Shown: positions 6,851 to 9,724 of the stretch, in pieces
Layout: each line of letters starts with the position of its first letter
How positions within the stretch are numbered: the stretch's first letter is position 1
Assembly: GCA_002720125.1 (NCBI GenBank)
Contig: PBGQ01000046.1
Span: forward strand, 7,082 to 16,805
Length of the DNA: 9,724 nucleotides
From: Rickettsiales bacterium
Lineage (GTDB): Bacteria > Pseudomonadota > Alphaproteobacteria > TMED109
Direction of reading: 5' to 3'
Notes under the pieces: model-generated
What the model was told of the DNA's origin: nothing
The model's database searches: none
Seen by the model: the letters and a program-made list of their open reading frames with translations, nothing else
Translations under genes and position numbers: made by a program

Positions 6851-7810
6851 CTATTTTTTAGTACACATTCTAATTGCATAAATAATAGCAGCAACCATAT
6901 TGGTACTCCTTACTTTATTTTTAAAGGCTAGATCAAAAGCTGTACCATGGTCTACAGAAGTTCTTATAATGGGTACTCCTAGGGTAACATTAACGCTTTG
7001 GTCAAAATATAAGAGTTTTACAGGAATATGCCCTTGGTCATGATAGTTTGCAATAATAAGATCATACTTTCCAGATATTGCTTGTCTGAAAATAATATCA
7101 GCTGATATAGGATTGCTAATATTTATTCCTTCTTTCTTTAATATATTTATTGCGGGTAAAAAAAACTTAATTTCTTCATCTCCAAACATGCCATTCTCAC
7201 CTGAATGAGGGTTTAGACCGCATATTCCAATTTTTGGATTTTTATATCCAATTTTTAGCATATGTTCGTATCCAATCCTTATGACTTCTAAAAGCTTATT
7301 TTTATTTATAGTTTCAATGGCATCCTTGAGAGATAAATGGCAAGTTACATGAAGAGTGGAAAATCTTTTATTGCTCAGCATTAAATAAGGATTCTTAACA
7401 TTAAATAAATTTGCTATAAGTCCCGTATGACCATCAAAAAAATGTTCTGCCATATGCAAAGAGGTTTTAGAAATAGGTGCTGTAATTATTGCTGCTATTT
7501 TTTTATCTTTAAATAGTTCAACTGCTTTACAAATTGATAAAAATGCTATTTCACCACCTACTTTAGTAGAACAGCTTTTAAAAATTAGATCATCAAATTC
7601 AATATTAATAAACTCTTTTATATTTGATAAATCTGGATTTATTTTGTTTAAAGAACATGCCTTTGTAAAAGATTTTTTACTACCTATGATTATAAATTTA
7701 TAGGGTAACTTTTTTTTAAAGAAAAAATTTAATGCCTTTGCTGAAATTTCTGACCCGACACCACATGGGTCTCCTAGAGTTATACATAGAGTGAAATTAT
7801 TATTCATCAT
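6851..7810 (-). CDS. pdxA: PdxA-family 4-phosphate dehydrogenase (4-hydroxythreonine-4-phosphate dehydrogenase or PdxA2-like)
   Basis: This 319-aa cytoplasmic enzyme belongs to the PdxA family, which oxidises 4-phosphohydroxy-L-threonine in pyridoxal phosphate synthesis (PdxA) or phosphorylated four-carbon sugar acids (PdxA2). Landmarks: TLGDPCGVGSEI (11-22), ITAPISK (109-115), DGHTG (126-130), CHLSLKD with metal-ligand H158, GLNPHSGE with H202, YHDQGHIPVK with H257, and VNVTLGVPIIRTSVDHGTAFDLA near 273-295 (long motif cited by position). All three metal histidines are present. The YHDQGHIPVK form and DGHTG, where E. coli PdxA has GHTE and YHDQGLPVLK, are closer to my recollection of PdxA2-type proteins, so substrate assignment is open. 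No partner sugar-acid kinase is in the window. Start is the first of two tandem ATGs (7810 or 7807). It is divergent from tRNA-Glu across 63 AT-rich nt. Confidence 0.88.
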   Translation of the reverse strand: MMNNNFTLCITLGDPCGVGSEISAKALNFFFKKKLPYKFIIIGSKKSFTKACSLNKINPDLSNIKEFINIEFDDLIFKSCSTKVGGEIAFLSICKAVELFKDKKIAAIITAPISKTSLHMAEHFFDGHTGLIANLFNVKNPYLMLSNKRFSTLHVTCHLSLKDAIETINKNKLLEVIRIGYEHMLKIGYKNPKIGICGLNPHSGENGMFGDEEIKFFLPAINILKKEGINISNPISADIIFRQAISGKYDLIIANYHDQGHIPVKLLYFDQSVNVTLGVPIIRTSVDHGTAFDLAFKNKVRSTNMVAAIIYAIRMCTKK

Positions 7811-7835
7811 AGATACTTTAACATTAATATTTATA

Positions 7836-7864
7836 TTTACTTATATATATAATGATTATATAAA
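7836..7864 (+). promoter_or_regulatory. Candidate promoter of tRNA-Glu
   Basis: TTTACT (7836-7841) and TATAAA (7859-7864) are separated by 17 nt and would start transcription around 7871, just before the mature tRNA 5' end at 7874. The -35 is identical to that of the lipoprotein promoter candidate. The spacer between pdxA and the tRNA is nearly all A/T, so chance matches are likely. Confidence 0.4.
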
Positions 7865-7873
7865 TATTTAATA

Positions 7874-7949
7874 GTCCCCATCGTCTAGCGGTCTAGGACG
7901 CCGCCCTTTCACGGCGGAAACACGGGTTCGATTCCCGTTGGGGACGCCA
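7874..7949 (+). tRNA. tRNA-Glu (anticodon TTC)
   Basis: A complete 76-nt cloverleaf is visible. The acceptor stem GTCCCCA pairs with TGGGGAC, the anticodon stem CCGCC/GGCGG holds loop CTTTCAC with anticodon TTC, and the T arm is ACGGG-TTCGATT-CCCGT. Discriminator G is followed by a genome-encoded CCA (7947-7949). It stands alone, not in an rRNA operon. Its 3' end is repeated at 8866-8895 beyond the next gene, so it may be the intact side of an integration site. Confidence 0.98.
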
Positions 7950-7950
7950 G
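7922..7950 (+). repeat. Left copy of tRNA-Glu 3'-end direct repeat (candidate att site)
   Basis: The last 29 nt of the tRNA-Glu gene (T arm, acceptor strand, CCA and one further G) recur at 8866-8895 in the same orientation. The blocks ACGGGTTC, TCCCGTT and GGGGACGCCAG are identical in both; two substitutions and one inserted A separate them. tRNA 3' ends are the classic targets of tyrosine integrases, and this copy is the one that keeps the tRNA whole. Confidence 0.7.
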
Positions 7951-8094
7951 TTTTCCTTGACCTTTGAGAGGGTGTTGGTGTTTAAATCTTGCTCCAACAA
8001 GGTTAGAGAGCAAACTGCCTGAATTAAAAAAAGCTATTGTAATATAATAAAGATGATTAATAATAGTAATTATTAATATCTACATAATAATTTA

Positions 8095-8123
8095 AATATT
8101 GCAATTTTTTATTTAGGGAGATT
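8095..8123 (+). promoter_or_regulatory. Leader motif and strong ribosome binding site of the coiled-coil gene
   Basis: AATATTGCA (8095-8103) lies 13 nt before AGGGAG/GGAGATT (8115-8123), which sits 3 nt before the ATG at 8127 (AGGGAG itself ends 6 nt before it). The AATATTGCA and GGAGATT blocks both recur ahead of the DsrE-like gene (9076-9084 and 9094-9100). The strong Shine-Dalgarno fixes the start codon and contrasts with the weak or absent ones in the left half of the window. Confidence 0.45.
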
Positions 8124-8126
8124 AAA

Positions 8127-8843
8127 ATGAGCAAAATAAAAATAAATACCAAAGCTATTAAAGCTAATAAAAAAAGAATATTCAAAATTGATGCTGAAGT
8201 TATGACAAATAAAGCAAATGCTTATATTTCAAGGTCTATGATAGAAGAAAATAGATTAATGATTTTAAGCAACTATTCAGCTGCATTTATGGGTAATAGA
8301 CAGTTGGCTAATAATAATACTGAAGAAATATTTGAAAACAGAAAAACAATACTGGATAATTATAATTCTAAAAATGATGTAGAAGAAAACTATATAAACG
8401 CACAAAAAAATAAGGCAGCATTGGATTTTCTTAAGCATAGATCAGAATTAAATTCATCCCTCTTAAAAATAAGTGAAGAAATGTCTAATATTAATTCTAA
8501 ACTAATCGCTATTAATGAAAAAATAATGAAGACTAACCAATCAATTGTAGAATTTAATACTAAACAAATATCAGAAAATAAAAATTTGATAAGTGGAAGT
8601 TTAAATCCAAAAAATTCAAAGCCAGCCTCAAATGCAAAAATTATTAAAAGCAATACTAATGCTATGAGGCAGCTTGAAAAAAATGTAAAAAATAATAGAA
8701 AAAAAATGACAGAGTTAATTTCTAAGTCTCAAAAAAATTCTGATGCATTAATGCAAAATAAAAATCTTATTAAGCAAAGAAGAAATTCTGCTATGGCTAA
8801 TAGAGAGAAAATTTTAGCTAACAAATCATTAATTAAATTCTAA
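8127..8843 (+). CDS. Orphan coiled-coil protein with asparagine heptads, function unknown
   Basis: I do not recognise a named family. The 238-aa chain is almost wholly built of seven-residue units of the form I/V-x-x-N-x-x-x. Asn falls on a strict 7-residue register in four blocks: 7, 14, 28, 42, 49; then 57, 64, 71, 78; then 88, 95, 109, 123, 130, 137, 144, 151; then 169, 176, 190, 204, 211, 225, 232. An Ile/Val/Leu/Met usually precedes each Asn by three residues, so Asn would occupy one core position (d) and the aliphatic residue the other (a). Register shifts at ~50-57 and ~79-88 and a Pro/Gly/Ser-rich break at 156-168 (GSLNPKNSKPAS) divide it into arms. There is no Cys, no Trp, no signal peptide and no membrane segment, so a cytoplasmic oligomeric coiled coil is likely. 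It has a strong AGGGAG ribosome site and lies alone between tRNA-Glu and a tRNA-Glu fragment. Confidence 0.85.
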   Translation: MSKIKINTKAIKANKKRIFKIDAEVMTNKANAYISRSMIEENRLMILSNYSAAFMGNRQLANNNTEEIFENRKTILDNYNSKNDVEENYINAQKNKAALDFLKHRSELNSSLLKISEEMSNINSKLIAINEKIMKTNQSIVEFNTKQISENKNLISGSLNPKNSKPASNAKIIKSNTNAMRQLEKNVKNNRKKMTELISKSQKNSDALMQNKNLIKQRRNSAMANREKILANKSLIKF

Positions 8844-8865
8844 TATTTTTTTTATTTTATTCCTA

Positions 8866-8895
8866 ACGGGTTCAACTCCCGTTAGGGGACGCCAG
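8866..8895 (+). repeat. Right copy of tRNA-Glu 3' end (partial tRNA, candidate att site)
   Basis: These 30 nt match 7922-7950 at 27 positions, with two substitutions in the T loop (8874, 8876) and one extra A at 8884. Loop TTCAACT still fits the TTCRANY T-loop rule and the end reads GGGGACGCCA. No D arm or anticodon arm precedes it and the extra base breaks the 7-bp acceptor count, so it is not a functional tRNA. Together with 8862-8865 the copy makes a perfect 9-bp hairpin, CCTAACGGG with CCCGTTAGG (8862-8870/8878-8886), 18 nt after the stop of the coiled-coil gene. The hairpin may shape the 3' end of that mRNA. Weaker similarity to the tRNA flank continues downstream (CCAG..TTT...TTTGA). 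Confidence 0.75.
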
Positions 8896-9067
8896 CTTTT
8901 CTATGCATTTGAAAGTATTTGCAACATTTAGTTACTAAACTTCCAATGAAAAATATAATTTAAGATTAAATATTTTTGGTTACGATGTATTTAAGATAAT
9001 AATCAGAAAAATATTATTAAAAAATAACTAGTTTTTTTTTAAAAAATATAAGATAATAACTTGCAAC

Positions 9068-9100
9068 AATGCAATAATATTGCATTTAATAAAGGAGATT
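9068..9100 (+). promoter_or_regulatory. Palindrome and ribosome binding site ahead of the DsrE-like gene
   Basis: AATGCAATAATATTGCATT (9068-9086) is a perfect 8-bp inverted repeat with a 3-nt centre, ending 5 nt before AAGGAG (9092-9097), which is 7 nt from the ATG at 9105. It could be an operator or an mRNA hairpin controlling access to the ribosome site. It includes the AATATTGCA block shared with the upstream coiled-coil gene. The rest of the 8896-9104 spacer is A/T-rich with no ORF or other structure that I can support. Confidence 0.4.
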
Positions 9101-9104
9101 TTAT

Positions 9105-9482
9105 ATGAAAGTTGCTTATATTTTTAGAACTAATATGGCTAGTACATTCCAACTCAGTACTATGATACTGCCCCAATTAGAAACAAACACTCATTTAGTA
9201 AATGTTTTAGGTATGTTTTTCTTTGATGATAATATTTATTGTTTAAGAAAGAATGATCCAGTAGGTGAGCGCTTATCTAAAATATCAAAGGAAAAAAATA
9301 TGCTATTAATGGTTTGCGATCAATGTGCCGTTAGAAGAAATTTAGCTGAGGGAACTTTTGAACAATGTGGTTCAGGAGAAGTTACTGCAAAAGGATTGGT
9401 TGATGGTGTTCAGGCTGGTTGCTTTCCTCAACTTTATCAGGCATTAGGTTCTAATCCACCTGATCAAGTTATAACGTTATAA
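9105..9482 (+). CDS. Small DsrE-like protein with CxxC motif, possible sulfur-transfer role
   Basis: This 125-aa protein has the size and layout of DsrE/DsrF-like proteins: a first strand MKVAYIFRTNM, a helix, a strand LVNVLGMFFFDDNIYCL (31-47), and a strand LLMVCDQCAVRRNL (67-80). The cysteines are C46, C71, C74, C88 and C106. C71-x-x-C74 sits at the strand-helix junction where DsrE-type proteins carry their persulfide-bearing cysteine, and the following GTFEQCGSGEVTAKGLVDGVQAGCFPQLYQAL section matches a family-like C-terminal helix and tail (residues 83-114). I recall similar CDQC proteins among DsrE-related (SaoD-type) sulfur proteins, but cannot confirm it. A cytoplasmic sulfur carrier or thiol-redox role is inferred. 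It stands alone with a good ribosome site and an upstream palindrome; no sulfur-pathway gene is adjacent. Confidence 0.8.
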   Translation: MKVAYIFRTNMASTFQLSTMILPQLETNTHLVNVLGMFFFDDNIYCLRKNDPVGERLSKISKEKNMLLMVCDQCAVRRNLAEGTFEQCGSGEVTAKGLVDGVQAGCFPQLYQALGSNPPDQVITL

Positions 9483-9623
9483 TAATTAGCACCACTCTCT
9501 TATATTAATTGGGGTTTTATAAAATATCCGTAATTTATAATAGATTGAGATTTAAGACCTATTACCATAAGATAAATTGAATAATTTAGCTTAACACGCT
9601 AAAGTTGAATTGTGTGCTAATTA
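9483..9623. repeat. 10-bp inverted repeat bracketing the convergent spacer
   Basis: TAATTAGCAC (9483-9492) directly after the DsrE-like stop is the exact reverse complement of GTGCTAATTA (9614-9623), ending one base before the opposing stop codon region. The two arms are 121 nt apart. They may be the boundaries of an inserted or mobile short repeat, or a chance match in AT-rich DNA. Confidence 0.35.
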
Positions 9624-9640
9624 CTTATTTATTCAATTTA
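9573..9640. terminator. Nested inverted repeats, candidate bidirectional terminator
   Basis: TAAATTGAATAA (9573-9584) pairs perfectly with TTATTCAATTTA (9629-9640). Immediately inside it is a second hairpin, TTTAGC (9585-9590) with GCTAAA (9598-9603) and loop TTAACAC. The structure lies between the convergent DsrE-like gene and the minus-strand gene at the window end. It overlaps that gene's last codons. AT-rich stems and no clean U-tract make its strength uncertain. Confidence 0.4.
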
Positions 9641-9724
9641 CATTTGGCCTTGATAAATGAACCTTCTCCTTTTGGTAGAAATGAAATGGCATATACACAA
9701 TTTATTCCTTCGTATTTCTCGAAC
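9625..9724 (-). CDS. C-terminal end of an unidentified protein, runs off the right edge
   Basis: On the minus strand a frame open from the window edge to a TAA at 9627-9625 encodes 32 residues, ending FLPKGEGSFIKAKCKLNK. Its composition and codon use look coding, and a gene convergent to the DsrE-like gene would explain the structured spacer before it. The fragment is too short to assign a family, and an open frame of this length can occur by chance. Confidence 0.5.
   Translation of the reverse strand, partial: FEKYEGINCVYAISFLPKGEGSFIKAKCKLNK

Larger units (their letters stand above)
7951..8895 (+). mobile_element. Candidate tRNA-Glu mini-island carrying one gene
   Basis: About 945 bp lie between the end of the intact tRNA-Glu and the end of the second tRNA-Glu 3'-end copy. 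The only gene inside is the asparagine-heptad coiled-coil protein. The arrangement (whole tRNA, cargo, partial tRNA end in direct orientation) is the footprint left by site-specific integration at a tRNA. No integrase, excisionase or terminal inverted repeat is visible, so this would be a non-autonomous element or a decayed remnant. A tandem tRNA duplication followed by decay is an alternative. The stretch 7950-8126 before the gene holds only weak inverted repeats (TGTTGG 7973-7978 with CCAACA 7994-7999; an A/T-only 8-bp one at 8056-8077) and no other ORF. Confidence 0.35.

Noticed and set aside
7951..8126. CRISPR array, riboswitch or integrase remnant after the tRNA
   Set aside because: There are no regularly spaced repeats, no recognisable aptamer and no translated similarity to recombinases in any frame; only short, weak inverted repeats are present.
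8127..8843. Trimeric autotransporter adhesin stalk
   Set aside because: The asparagine-core heptads resemble such stalks, but there is no signal peptide, head domain or C-terminal membrane anchor, and the protein is complete at 238 aa.
8866..8895. A second functional tRNA-Glu
   Set aside because: Only the T arm and acceptor 3' strand are present; no D arm, anticodon arm or 5' acceptor strand precedes it, and an extra base disrupts the acceptor length.

Overview
The window is strongly AT-rich and tightly packed. It looks like chromosome from a streamlined Gram-negative bacterium, most likely a marine-type gammaproteobacterium. The evidence for that is an OprI/Lpp-like murein lipoprotein beside a YkuD L,D-transpeptidase, a tRNA-Glu with an encoded CCA end, and gene gaps of 0-7 nt with overlaps. 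I cannot name the genus from sequence alone.

Layout. 1-347 (-) is the N-terminal part of a thioredoxin-fold protein with a CNHC motif. 431-5107 (+) is a four-gene operon for a Gld-type ABC-2 system: ATPase, permease, GldG-like auxiliary protein and DUF4340-like protein, joined by an 8-nt overlap and two 1-nt gaps. 5104-5622 (-) is apt, which overlaps the operon's stop by 4 nt. 5623-6519 (+) is a secreted LysM-YkuD L,D-transpeptidase whose GTG start abuts the TTG start of apt with no base between. 6527-6787 (-) is an alanine-rich lipoprotein ending in SRK, the probable substrate of that transpeptidase. 6851-7810 (-) is a PdxA-family dehydrogenase.

From 7874 the character changes to an accessory-like segment with longer spacers and strong ribosome binding sites. 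An intact tRNA-Glu(TTC) at 7874-7949 is followed by an orphan 238-aa protein (8127-8843) built from I/V-x-x-N heptads, predicted to be a long coiled coil with asparagine at one core position. Just after it, at 8866-8895, lies a near-exact second copy of the 3' end of the tRNA-Glu. The orphan gene is thus bracketed by tRNA-end direct repeats, as in a tRNA-targeted mini-island, but no integrase is present. A 125-aa DsrE-like small cysteine protein follows (9105-9482). Its leader shares sequence with that of the orphan gene. Nested inverted repeats and the probable C-terminus of an opposing gene (9625-9724, -) close the window.

How the genes fit together: the ABC operon is probably one membrane complex acting in the envelope. 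The L,D-transpeptidase and the lipoprotein probably form an outer-membrane-to-peptidoglycan tethering pair. apt and pdxA are nucleotide-salvage and cofactor (or sugar-acid) metabolism genes. The coiled-coil gene between tRNA-Glu ends is the least explained part and the best candidate for something undescribed.
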